A DNA stretch of 12,735 nt from Multiplicimicrobium sp043718225 (GTDB lineage: Bacteria > Omnitrophota > Omnitrophia > Omnitrophales > Aquincolibacteriaceae): positions 1-12,735 of the forward strand of contig JAYSWD010000124.1 of the NCBI GenBank assembly GCA_043718225.1, in the 5' to 3' direction. The first letter of the stretch is position 1. Each line of letters begins with the position of its first letter. Shown one piece after another: positions 1-6,979 of the stretch. The notes beneath the pieces are model-generated. The model saw only the letters and a program-made list of their open reading frames with translations. It was not told the DNA's origin and ran no database searches. The position numbers were made by a program, and so were the translations under genes.

Positions 1-47
1 GTTTAAGGGGCTTTGACTTGAATTGATGTAGGGGAAAACGGAAGAAT
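1..47. other. Left edge, no gene seen
   Basis: These bases lie downstream of the CBS gene at 48-563. I see no hairpin with a T-run and no reading frame that can be supported; the stretch is too short to interpret. Confidence 0.4.
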
Positions 48-563
48 TTAAAGCTGGGCTAAAAAGCTGAGGACGTCCTGAATGGAAATAATGCCGATCG
101 GCTCCCCTTCTTCAGATAAAACCGGTAAATGCCGGAACCCGCCCATGGCCATTTTATTAACGGCAAATGACAACGGGTCCGCGGCTTTTACAATTTCAGG
201 ATTGGCGGTCATCACATCCAATGCTTTGATACCCGAAAGTTTGGTTTCGTTGCCCGCAGTCCTTCTTAAAAGATCCCTTTTACTCACAATACCCATTAAG
301 CGTTCGTGCTGAATCACAAGCATGGCGCTTTGCTTTTCTTTTTGCAAAATTTGAACAATCTTTTCAACAGAGTCGGAAGGCAAAACGTGTAAAAAACTTT
401 TTTTGCTTAAAATTTCAGAAACCGGTTTTTCCATCATGATATTTTGATATTCATCAGACGGACTGCGCTGCGCTCCCGCGCTCATGGGAACTTTATCGCC
501 GGGGTGAAAAACATGCCCCTTTGCCGCATCATGGGAATCGCCTTGCTTACGATTAAGACTCAT
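48..563 (-). CDS. CBS-domain pair protein downstream of korB
   Basis: Small cytosolic protein of 171 residues carrying two CBS domains (about residues 44-104 and 114-171) after a 40-residue polar N-terminal tail. Both CBS repeats end in the usual ligand signature G-h-h-S-x-x-D (S94/D97 and S160/D163), so both adenosine-nucleotide sites look intact. CBS pairs of this type commonly bind AMP, ADP, ATP or related ligands and modulate a partner; no enzymatic domain is present. I chose the ATG at 561-563 because it overlaps the korB stop as ATGA and has a strong Shine-Dalgarno GGGAGG at 574-579. An in-frame TTG at 579-581 would add six residues but has no better ribosome site. Tight coupling to korB suggests that it regulates, or is co-regulated with, the ferredoxin oxidoreductase; this role is inferred. 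Domain identity is secure, function is not. Confidence 0.9.
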   Translation of the reverse strand: MSLNRKQGDSHDAAKGHVFHPGDKVPMSAGAQRSPSDEYQNIMMEKPVSEILSKKSFLHVLPSDSVEKIVQILQKEKQSAMLVIQHERLMGIVSKRDLLRRTAGNETKLSGIKALDVMTANPEIVKAADPLSFAVNKMAMGGFRHLPVLSEEGEPIGIISIQDVLSFLAQL

Positions 564-1597
564 GCGGGTTTTACCTCCCAAGTATTCGAACCATAAATCA
601 GTTTTTTTAAATCGCCCTTACCCCGCGCTTCAACCGCGGCCTTTTCCTGGCTCAACATTAATTCATCATAAGTCGGGCGGTCAATATCACGAAAAACGCC
701 GAAAGGCACCGGCATTTCGGGATGAGTCATTTGCGTCAGCAAGTAAGCATAATTAGGCGTGGCGTCTTTTTCGTTGTGAATCAGCAAATGCTCTTTGGCG
801 TCCGCGTCATTCGCATCGGCGATTTCAGCGCGCAGTCCGTTTAAACGAATCGCCTTGGCTTTGTTTTTTCCGTACAAAAGCGGTTTGCCATGCTCAAGAT
901 AAATCATGCGTTCTTCGCGGTTCTCGCGGCCCACAACCGGCGCATGAACTTTATCATTAAAAATTACGCAATTCTGCAAAATTTCAACAAACGAAACCCC
1001 TTTGTGCTTTTCGGCGCGTTCCATGATCATACTCATATGATTGGGGTCCGAATCCAATGTACGCGCGATGAAAGTCGCTTCTGACGCGATCGCGACACAA
1101 AGCGCATTGAGCGGATAATCAATGGATCCCATAGGTGTCGACTTTGTCACTGTTCCCACACGTGAAGTCGGCGAATACTGCCCCTTAGTTAAACCATAAA
1201 TTTCATTGTTAACCAACAGGATATTGAGATTAATATTGCGGCGCATGCAATGAATCAAATGATTACCGCCGATGCTTAAACCGTCTCCGTCGCCAGTAAT
1301 CACCCAAATCGAAAGATTAGGATTTACGCAGCGCAATCCAGACGCGATCGTCGGCGCCCGGCCATGAATGGTATGAAAGCCATAGGTGTTCATATAATAC
1401 GGAAAGCGGCTGGAACAGCCGATTCCGGAGATAAAAGCGTATTCATGCTTAGGCTTGCTAAATTTGGTCAAAGCCCGCTGCATGGTCGCGAGAATGGAAT
1501 AATCACCGCAGCCCGGACACCAGCGAACCTCTTGATTCGATTCAAAATCCGCTTTTTGATAAGGCATCGGCGCGGGTGTTAATGTATCCGGACTCAT
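560..1597 (-). CDS. korB: 2-oxoacid:ferredoxin oxidoreductase beta subunit (2-oxoglutarate type)
   Basis: The 345-residue beta subunit binds thiamine diphosphate and an [4Fe-4S] cluster and, with KorA, decarboxylates a 2-oxoacid to its CoA ester while reducing ferredoxin. Visible motifs: WCPGCGDY near the N-terminus (C27, C30), GIGCSS (C61), the TPP/Mg signature GDGDG at 102-106 ending in NN at 130-131, and C210 in the QNCVIFND stretch. The four cysteines C27, C30, C61 and C210 are the expected cluster ligands. The run GFHTIHGRAPTIASGL and the LTKGQYSPTS segment resemble the KorB (2-oxoglutarate) branch rather than pyruvate synthase PorB, but substrate cannot be proven from sequence. The start ATG overlaps the korA stop (ATGA) and is preceded by AAAGGAG five bases upstream, so translation is probably coupled. 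The gene ends by a second ATGA overlap with a CBS-protein gene. Confidence 0.93.
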   Translation of the reverse strand: MSPDTLTPAPMPYQKADFESNQEVRWCPGCGDYSILATMQRALTKFSKPKHEYAFISGIGCSSRFPYYMNTYGFHTIHGRAPTIASGLRCVNPNLSIWVITGDGDGLSIGGNHLIHCMRRNINLNILLVNNEIYGLTKGQYSPTSRVGTVTKSTPMGSIDYPLNALCVAIASEATFIARTLDSDPNHMSMIMERAEKHKGVSFVEILQNCVIFNDKVHAPVVGRENREERMIYLEHGKPLLYGKNKAKAIRLNGLRAEIADANDADAKEHLLIHNEKDATPNYAYLLTQMTHPEMPVPFGVFRDIDRPTYDELMLSQEKAAVEARGKGDLKKLIYGSNTWEVKPA

Positions 1598-3459
1598 AAA
1601 AGCTCCTTTACTCGAGCAGTAATTTCTGCGCCATGAAACGGCAAACCTTTGACTTTATGCAAACCCACGGCATTCACGCCCGGAAATGCATTACGAATTA
1701 ACATCAAAAGCTGCCCCATGTTCAATTCGGGAATTAAAACCTTCTCAAAATTGGAAAGTATCTTGCCTAAATTTTTTGGAAATGGATTCAAATAATTTAA
1801 ATGCGCGTGCGAAACATGAATGCCCTGTCCGGCAAGTTCTTCCATGCCCTGATAAATGGCTCCGAATGTTCCGCCCCAACCCAATATAAGCAGCTTCCCT
1901 TTTTGTTCTCCGCGAACTTCAATTTCAGGAATGTCATTGGCAATACGCGCGACTTTTTCCGCGCGGTAATTGATCATTTTTTGATTGTTATCGGGGTCAT
2001 AACTCACATTCCCCGTTAAATCAGCCTTGGAAAGGCCGCCGATGCGGTGCTCAAGCCCGGGAGTTCCCGGCAAAGCCCAGGGACGAGCCAATGTTTTTTC
2101 ATCGCGAGCGTAAGGATAAAATGTTTTGCCTTCCTCCGCCACCGGATGCTTAATTTCAATTTTCGGAAGATCCTCAATTTTAGGAAGCTTCCAGGGTTCG
2201 GCGGCGTTGGCCAAATAACCTTCCGACAAGAAAATGACAGGGGTCATATGAGTTAATGCCAAGCGCACCGCTTCCACGGCCATCGCAAAGCAATCTGAAG
2301 GCGTTTTAGGCGCGACTACGACAACCGGTGATTCTCCGTTGCGTCCGAACATCACCTGCAGTAAATCCGTTTGTTCCGTCTTGGTCGGCATGCCCGTACT
2401 CGGCCCGCCGCGCTGTACATCAATGACTACGACCGGAAGTTCCGCCATCACAGCCAGGCCAAGCGCTTCCGACTTCAAGCAAATCCCGGGCCCGCTGGTT
2501 CCTGTAACGCCAATCGCTCCGCCATAAGCCGCGCCGATGGTTGTTCCCATTGCCGCAATTTCATCTTCAGCTTGAAACGTGCGCACTCCGAAATTCTTAT
2601 AGCGCGCTAAATCATGCAAAATATTGCTCGCGGGCGTAATCGGATACGACCCGTAAAAAAGTGTTTTGCCGGCAATATTGGCCGCGGCGATTAAACCGAT
2701 CGCGGTGGCTTCATTCCCGGATATTTTGCGATAAACGCCCGGTTCCATTTTTGTCTTCGGAATCCGGTACTGCGTCGGCAAAGTTTCGGTAATGTCGGCG
2801 TAATTGTAACCTGCTTTGAGCGCGGCGACATTGGCATTGACCATTTCCGGTTTTTTCGCGAATTTTTTTGTGATCCAATCGATTGTGTGGTCCAAAACGC
2901 GGTCATACAGCCAGAACATCATCCCCAAAGCAAAAAAGTTTTTACAGCGGTCAACTTCGGTTAATTTAAGCGGGTGTTCTTTGAGGGCGTTTTTGGTCAG
3001 TTCTGAAAGAGGAACTTTGATGACTTGAAAATCTTTGAGGGTTTCGTCAAGCAGCGGATTTGTTTTCCAGGCTGATTTACGTAAATTATTTTCGTTGAAT
3101 GCGTCGGAGTTGACAAGCACTAACCCATTCTTCTTAAGATTGCCTAAATTAACTTTTAAAGCGGCGGGATTCATAGCGACTAATACGTCGGACATGTCCC
3201 CAGGCGTAAAAATAATAGATTTCGAAAATTGAATTTGAAAGCTGCTGACGCCAGGCAAAGTTCCGACTGGGGCGCGGATTTCAGCCGGATAATCGGGGAA
3301 GGTTGCGAAGTCATTGCCCATCATCGCGGTCGTATCGGTAAATTGATCGCCCGTTAGCTGCATCCCGTCGCCGGAATCGCCCGCAAACCTCACCGTAATC
3401 GCGGAAAGTTCTTGAGCGTCTTGTTTTAGTACATTCTTCGTTTCTTTTTCAGTTTCCAT
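1594..3459 (-). CDS. korA: 2-oxoacid:ferredoxin oxidoreductase alpha subunit (fused gamma-alpha)
   Basis: The 621-residue protein is the gamma-alpha fusion found in two-subunit KorAB enzymes. The gamma domain comes first (about residues 22-215, starting VRFAGDSGDGMQLTGD). The alpha (pyrimidine-binding) domain starts near residue 247 with GNEATAIG, carries YPITP at 272-276, and is followed by QAEDEIAAMG and the TSGPG loop at 321-325. The C-terminal third (KGKLLILGWGGTFGA onward) is the transketolase C-terminal-like domain. It works with KorB, directly downstream through an ATGA overlap. The ATG at 3457-3459 has only a weak AAGAAA ribosome site. A palindromic repeat (3474-3495) lies 14 nt upstream, so structure in the leader could influence its translation; that is inference. 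It could serve another 2-oxoacid, but length and domain order fit KorA well. Confidence 0.93.
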   Translation of the reverse strand: METEKETKNVLKQDAQELSAITVRFAGDSGDGMQLTGDQFTDTTAMMGNDFATFPDYPAEIRAPVGTLPGVSSFQIQFSKSIIFTPGDMSDVLVAMNPAALKVNLGNLKKNGLVLVNSDAFNENNLRKSAWKTNPLLDETLKDFQVIKVPLSELTKNALKEHPLKLTEVDRCKNFFALGMMFWLYDRVLDHTIDWITKKFAKKPEMVNANVAALKAGYNYADITETLPTQYRIPKTKMEPGVYRKISGNEATAIGLIAAANIAGKTLFYGSYPITPASNILHDLARYKNFGVRTFQAEDEIAAMGTTIGAAYGGAIGVTGTSGPGICLKSEALGLAVMAELPVVVIDVQRGGPSTGMPTKTEQTDLLQVMFGRNGESPVVVVAPKTPSDCFAMAVEAVRLALTHMTPVIFLSEGYLANAAEPWKLPKIEDLPKIEIKHPVAEEGKTFYPYARDEKTLARPWALPGTPGLEHRIGGLSKADLTGNVSYDPDNNQKMINYRAEKVARIANDIPEIEVRGEQKGKLLILGWGGTFGAIYQGMEELAGQGIHVSHAHLNYLNPFPKNLGKILSNFEKVLIPELNMGQLLMLIRNAFPGVNAVGLHKVKGLPFHGAEITARVKELL

Positions 3460-3473
3460 CAGTTTTCTTTTTT

Positions 3474-3495
3474 GCTCTGCGCTTTACGCAACCGC
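3474..3495 (-). repeat. Palindromic repeat copy 1, upstream of korA
   Basis: Read on the minus strand, this 22-base copy is GCGGT, then a stem TGCGT / GCGCA around an AAA loop (the innermost pair is T-G), then GAGC, then an A-rich run. It shares the constant ends with the three other copies at 5572-5595, 6666-6689 and 6947-6970, but has a stem one pair shorter. It lies in the 65-base gap between the upstream CBS gene and korA, 14 nt before the korA ATG. Confidence 0.65.
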
Positions 3496-3518
3496 GACTC
3501 GAAAAAACGAGAGCCGCG
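3493..3518 (-). other. Possible stem-loop beside repeat copy 1
   Basis: On the plus strand CTCG (3498-3501) and CGAG (3508-3511) pair around a loop of six A, with CGCG on both outer sides (3493-3496 and 3515-3518) separated by a small asymmetric internal loop. On the transcribed minus strand the loop becomes six T. It directly abuts, and shares three bases with, the palindromic repeat. It could be a leader structure or processing site for korA; it lacks a proper T-tail for a terminator. Confidence 0.35.
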
Positions 3519-3524
3519 AAATCG

Positions 3525-3998
3525 TTATCCACCCTCGGCGGTTTCCATGATTTGGTCATACTTGGGGGGTAAATTATAAATTTCTGTCGGATAAAATTCT
3601 GCCAAAAAGCGAATCAAAGTCCGCACAGAAATAACATTCACAAGTGATGCTTTTTCATCCACAAGCGGAATATGATAAAAATGATTTTTGCCCATCAGTT
3701 CGATCGCCTGGCCTACTGTATCGCGCACGCTCAAAACCTTGGGGTTATGAGTCATAAATTGTGAAACAGGCTTATCCCAAACATCTTTTTTCCCAAAAAT
3801 TTTCTGCAGAACGTCGGTTTCGGTAAAAATGCCGACTACTTTTTTCTGATGGTCCGCGACCACAATGTAGCCGGACTTGTTATTTTGCATAATTTCCACG
3901 GCTGTACGCACAGTAATTTCAGGCGGTGCCTGAATAAGCCGCGGATTCACAATTTGTCCGATTTTTATACTTTTAATAAGCTGTTGTATGGGTCGCAT
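3525..3998 (-). CDS. CBS-domain pair protein upstream of korA
   Basis: Cytosolic protein of 157 residues made almost entirely of two CBS domains (about residues 15-70 and 76-135) and a short tail containing EFYPTEIYNLPP, a kind of ending often seen in stand-alone CBS-pair proteins. The first domain keeps the ligand signature (G56-I-F-T59-E-T-D62). The second reads N121-V-I-S124-V-R-T127, so the glycine and the ribose-binding aspartate are both replaced, and only one nucleotide site may be functional. The ATG at 3996-3998 is preceded by AGGTGA five bases upstream. It is the first gene after a 117-base gap following lpdA, with a good -10 box just upstream, and is followed 65 bases later by korA. 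It is not a close duplicate of the CBS gene at 48-563. A regulatory role for KorAB is inferred from position. Confidence 0.9.
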   Translation of the reverse strand: MRPIQQLIKSIKIGQIVNPRLIQAPPEITVRTAVEIMQNNKSGYIVVADHQKKVVGIFTETDVLQKIFGKKDVWDKPVSQFMTHNPKVLSVRDTVGQAIELMGKNHFYHIPLVDEKASLVNVISVRTLIRFLAEFYPTEIYNLPPKYDQIMETAEGG

Positions 3999-4012
3999 TT
4001 TTCACCTGGCTC

Positions 4013-4018
4013 ATTATA
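4013..4018 (-). promoter_or_regulatory. Candidate -10 box for the CBS-korA-korB-CBS unit
   Basis: On the minus strand a perfect TATAAT lies 14 nt upstream of the CBS-gene ATG. No convincing -35 is present at 16-18 nt (the region reads TTTTCGGT). Transcription would start around 4005-4007, giving a leader that barely includes the AGGTGA ribosome site at 4002-4007. The rest of the gap 4019-4115 shows only the stem-loop described separately. Confidence 0.4.
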
Positions 4019-4087
4019 TAGCAAGACGCTTTGATACCGAAAAAAGCTCTACCGGGTCTATATTTTAATACTCAACTAACTTGACAC

Positions 4088-4113
4088 GCGATTCAAGCTT
4101 GATCGAGAATCGC
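4088..4113 (-). other. Stem-loop just after lpdA
   Basis: GCGATTC (4088-4094) and GAATCGC (4107-4113) form a perfect 7-bp stem around a 12-base loop that contains AAGCTT. It begins three bases beyond the lpdA stop codon. There is no T-run on the minus-strand 3' side, so it is not a textbook intrinsic terminator; it may be a 3'-end stabiliser or a weak terminator. Confidence 0.35.
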
Positions 4114-4115
4114 AA

Positions 4116-5546
4116 TTATGAAAGCTCGGCGTGTTCGCGCGGCCGCGAATACGCATGCGAAGAATGTCCGTAAAACATTTCTGCCGCTTCTTGCAGGGTT
4201 TCTGAAAGAGTGGGGTGAGGATGAACGCATTCCGCTAAATCAAGCGCGGTCGCGCCCATTTCCACAGCCAAAACACCTTCCGCAATCATATCACCCGCTC
4301 CGACACCGACCATTCCGACTCCTAAAATCCGTTCGGTTCCCGGTTCAATAATCAGCTTGGTTAAACCTTCGGTACGGTCCAATGTCATTGCGCGGCCGCT
4401 AGCGGCCCAGGGAAACTTCACCACTTCAACGGCAATATTTTTTTGCCGCGCTTCTGATTCCGTTAAACCGCACCAAGCCACTTCCGGGTTTGTAAAAACA
4501 ACCGCGGGAATAACAACATCTTCAAAAACGCTGCTGCCGCCGCAAATTTGGTCCACGGCAATACGCGCTTCTTTTGAAGCCTTGTGCGCGAGCATTAATC
4601 CGCCGACAACGTCACCGATCGCATAAATATCCGGATCATCCGTTTGCTGGCTTGGATTGACTTTAATAAAACCCTTTGCGTCCAACTGAACGGATGTGCT
4701 TTTGAGTCCCAAGTCACCGGTGTTGGGGACGCGCCCCACAGATACGAGAACACGGTCATAAACTTCTTCCAACTTCTTGCCTTCGTATTCCATATTGACT
4801 TTAATTTGTTTGCCATGTGTTGCCATTTTGACAACTTTCGCTTTGACCCGCACTTCTTTGAAGTTATTCTTCGCATATTCCTGAACAGGGCGCGCCAAAT
4901 CCTGATCGGCGCCCGCCAAAATAGCATCCAGCGCTTCGACAATGGTCACCTTGCTGCCCAGCTCGGCATACACCGTGCCAAGCTCCATACCGATATAACC
5001 GCCTCCCACCACCAGCAAAGTTTCCGGAATTTCTTCAAGCTCCAAAGCTTCGGTTGAGGTCATGATGCGTTTATTGCCCAAATCAAATACGGCGGGCAAT
5101 GCGGGCGAAGATCCGACGGCAAGAATCAGTTTTTTATAATGAATAAATTTTTGGCCGTCTTCAGTTTCTAAACGCAGAACGTTTCCGCCCTGAAAATGAC
5201 CGCGGCCCTGGATCACTTCGACTTGCCGGCGTTTTGCCAATCCCCGAATCCCTTCCGCTAACTTAGTGAGAATGGATTCTTTCCAAGCGCGCAGTTTTTC
5301 TAAATTAATTTTTGGTGCCCCAAATTCAATACCATACTGTCCGCTCACTTTAACTTCACTCAATAAGCCCGTGGCATGCAATAAAGCCTTTGACGGAATA
5401 CAGCCGCGATTAAGACAAACTCCGCCTAACCGAGCGTCTCTTTCGATCAATAAAACTTTCCTGCCTTTTGTCGCCGCGTAAAAAGCGGCCGCATAACCGC
5501 CGGGACCCGCGCCTAATACAACAATATCAGCTTCAATTTTTGCCAT
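4116..5546 (-). CDS. lpdA: Dihydrolipoyl dehydrogenase (E3)
   Basis: The flavoprotein re-oxidises the dihydrolipoyl group of E2 with NAD+. The 476-residue length is typical. It opens with the FAD dinucleotide fold VVLGAGPGGYAA (residues 9-20), then the redox disulfide G-V-C44-LNRG-C49-IPSKAL, a second dinucleotide fold LLVVGGGYIGMELG for NAD, the FAD-binding YAIGDV segment, and the C-terminal HPHPTLSE motif with catalytic H444 and E449. The ATG at 5544-5546 is preferred: it starts one base after the aceF stop, has AGGGAAG upstream, and gives the normal MAKIEAD N-terminus. A start at 5591 would add 15 basic residues encoded inside the end of aceF. The order aceE-aceF-lpdA assigns it to the pyruvate dehydrogenase complex; it may also serve other lipoyl enzymes such as glycine cleavage. 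Confidence 0.96.
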   Translation of the reverse strand: MAKIEADIVVLGAGPGGYAAAFYAATKGRKVLLIERDARLGGVCLNRGCIPSKALLHATGLLSEVKVSGQYGIEFGAPKINLEKLRAWKESILTKLAEGIRGLAKRRQVEVIQGRGHFQGGNVLRLETEDGQKFIHYKKLILAVGSSPALPAVFDLGNKRIMTSTEALELEEIPETLLVVGGGYIGMELGTVYAELGSKVTIVEALDAILAGADQDLARPVQEYAKNNFKEVRVKAKVVKMATHGKQIKVNMEYEGKKLEEVYDRVLVSVGRVPNTGDLGLKSTSVQLDAKGFIKVNPSQQTDDPDIYAIGDVVGGLMLAHKASKEARIAVDQICGGSSVFEDVVIPAVVFTNPEVAWCGLTESEARQKNIAVEVVKFPWAASGRAMTLDRTEGLTKLIIEPGTERILGVGMVGVGAGDMIAEGVLAVEMGATALDLAECVHPHPTLSETLQEAAEMFYGHSSHAYSRPREHAELS

Positions 5547-5547
5547 C

Positions 5548-6921
5548 TTATTTCTTCCCTGTCTTTTTTTTGCTCTGCGTCTTCGACCCAACCGCTGCTG
5601 GCGGCTTTGCCGCGGAGCTTAACTTAATGTCGGAATCAGAAATTTTCTCTAAAGCTTCGACAAAAGACCGCGTGAACCGCGCGCCATCCGCGCCGTCAAC
5701 AACGCGGTGATCATAAGAAACGCAAACCGGCATTAATGTCCGGATGACGACCTTACCGTCAACCACAACCGTTTTAGGAACGCCGCGCCCGATACCGAGA
5801 ATCGCGACTTCGGGCTTATTCACAATCGGCGTAAAATGCCCGCCGCCAATTCCCCCTAAATTCGAAATTGTAAATGTGCCGCCCTTAAGTTCTTCGCCCG
5901 AAATTTTACGCGCGCGTGTTTTTTCCGCAAGCTGCCCGAGCTCTGCCGCTAATTCAAAAATTGATTTCTTATCGGCATTGCGAATCACAGGAACAATCAA
6001 ACCCTGGTCTGTGTCCACAGCGACACCCAGATGAATGTAGTCTTTTAAAATTAATTCGTCTTTTTCAAGGTCAATGCTTGAATTAAGAACCGGATGCTTT
6101 TTTAGCGCTACCGTAACCGCTTTCAAGATAATCGAGGTCAAAGTCAGATTCGCGCCTTTCTTTTCATAGTCCGCCGCGTATTTTTTCCGCAGTTGGCTGA
6201 TCACGGTCACATCCGCGTCATCAAACTGGGTTACATGCGGGATAGTGGTCCAAGAACTGCTCATTTGCTTCGCGATTGCGCGACGTAAACCGGTAAGCGG
6301 TTTTTTTGTTACCGGTCCCCATTGAGAAAAATCCACCGAAGTTGCCGGCGGTTGCGCTGAGGCAGCGGGAACCGCGGCGCTTCCAGGCGAAGCGAATGCC
6401 ATGGCTTGAATCTGCATGAAATAATTTCGCAAATCCGCCAAGCCAATGCGGCCGCCATTTTCTGTCCCGCGTACGCGGCCAAGATCGATTCCTAAATCAC
6501 GCGCCATTGCACGCACCGAAGGCGCTGCCGCGGGCGGGAAACCGCTTTGTGACTGATATTGATACGCACCGGCCGGAGGAAGAACTTGCGAAGGCGCTGC
6601 CTGCTGAGGTTGAGAAAAATTTTGTTGCGGCGCGGGATTAAAACTTTGTGTGGGAGCTGCTTGTTGCGGTTGCGCCGCAGGCGCAGAGCTTGAACCAGAC
6701 AGCGTCGCAATGAGTTGTCCGACTGAAACTTTATCGCCTTGTTTAACATTTAAAGTTTGAATCGTTCCGTCGCCTGTGGAAGGAATAGGGGCGACAGCTT
6801 TACCGCTTTCAAGCTCGATCAGAGTTTGATTTTTTTTGACAGCCTCGCCGACCTTAACAAGAATATTAACAACCGTGCCCGTATCGGCACCCTCACCCAA
6901 CTGCGGTAAACGAACTTCCAT
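5548..6921 (-). CDS. aceF: Pyruvate dehydrogenase E2, dihydrolipoyl acetyltransferase
   Basis: The 457-residue core protein transfers acetyl groups from E1-bound hydroxyethyl-TPP to CoA. Domains in order: one lipoyl domain (1-75, lipoyl lysine K41 in ESGKAVAP), an Ala/Pro/Gln-rich linker (about 76-134), a peripheral-subunit-binding domain (about 135-168, VRAMARDLGIDLGRV ... GRIGLADL), a second Ala/Pro linker (about 170-200), and the acyltransferase domain (about 203-432) with the catalytic motif DHRVVDGADGARF (H405, D409). E. coli AceF has three lipoyl domains; this one has one. After residue 432 comes a non-conserved, Lys-rich tail of about 25 residues. Palindromic repeat copies lie in the first linker (6666-6689) and in the tail (5572-5595). 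AGGAG eight bases before the ATG supports the start. The stop codon is one base from the lpdA ATG. Confidence 0.95.
   Translation of the reverse strand: MEVRLPQLGEGADTGTVVNILVKVGEAVKKNQTLIELESGKAVAPIPSTGDGTIQTLNVKQGDKVSVGQLIATLSGSSSAPAAQPQQAAPTQSFNPAPQQNFSQPQQAAPSQVLPPAGAYQYQSQSGFPPAAAPSVRAMARDLGIDLGRVRGTENGGRIGLADLRNYFMQIQAMAFASPGSAAVPAASAQPPATSVDFSQWGPVTKKPLTGLRRAIAKQMSSSWTTIPHVTQFDDADVTVISQLRKKYAADYEKKGANLTLTSIILKAVTVALKKHPVLNSSIDLEKDELILKDYIHLGVAVDTDQGLIVPVIRNADKKSIFELAAELGQLAEKTRARKISGEELKGGTFTISNLGGIGGGHFTPIVNKPEVAILGIGRGVPKTVVVDGKVVIRTLMPVCVSYDHRVVDGADGARFTRSFVEALEKISDSDIKLSSAAKPPAAVGSKTQSKKKTGKK
5572..5595 (-). repeat. Palindromic repeat copy 2, in the aceF 3' end
   Basis: Read on the minus strand: GCGGT, stem TGGGTC / GACGCA around a GAA loop (one G-G mismatch in the stem), then GAGC and a run of eight A. 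It encodes part of the non-conserved C-terminal tail of E2 and lies 25 nt upstream of the lpdA ATG. A second small hairpin (GCGGC, TTT, GCCGC on the plus strand, about 5602-5614) lies beside it. Confidence 0.65.
6348..6375 (+). other. Long imperfect hairpin in the aceF second linker
   Basis: GCGGTT (6348-6353) pairs with AACCGC (6370-6375), and CGCTG (6355-6359) pairs with CAGCG (6363-6367) around AGG, leaving only a 1x2 internal loop. The first ten bases match palindromic repeat copy 3, but the constant GAGC end is absent. It encodes linker residues about 183-192. It may be a diverged relative of the repeat or a consequence of GC-rich Ala/Pro coding. Confidence 0.35.
6666..6689 (+). repeat. 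Palindromic repeat copy 3, in the aceF first linker
   Basis: On the plus strand: GCGGT, perfect stem TGCGCC / GGCGCA around a GCA loop, then GAGC. It lies inside aceF and encodes residues about 78-86 of the Ala/Pro/Gln linker that follows the lipoyl domain. Unlike the other copies it is not followed by an A-rich stretch. Confidence 0.65.
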
Positions 6922-6946
6922 TGTCTTAACTCCTAATGTCTGTATT

Positions 6947-6970
6947 GCGGTTGAGCCGAAGGCTCAGAGC
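6947..6970 (+). repeat. Palindromic repeat copy 4, aceE-aceF gap
   Basis: On the plus strand: GCGGT, perfect stem TGAGCC / GGCTCA around a GAA loop, then GAGC and an A/T-rich stretch ending in eight A. It sits in the 73-base gap between aceE and aceF, 25 nt upstream of the aceF ATG and directly next to the aceE terminator-like hairpin. Confidence 0.7.
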
Positions 6971-6979
6971 ATAATAAAT

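Noticed and set aside
4081..4110. TTGACA with GAGAAT 18 bases later on the plus strand
   Set aside because: The -10 is poor and it would only drive transcription antisense to lpdA; there is no plus-strand gene to serve.
4644..5057. Plus-strand open frame of 137 codons
   Set aside because: It lies entirely antisense to the well-supported lpdA, has no recognisable domain and no ribosome site; it is a shadow of the coding frame.
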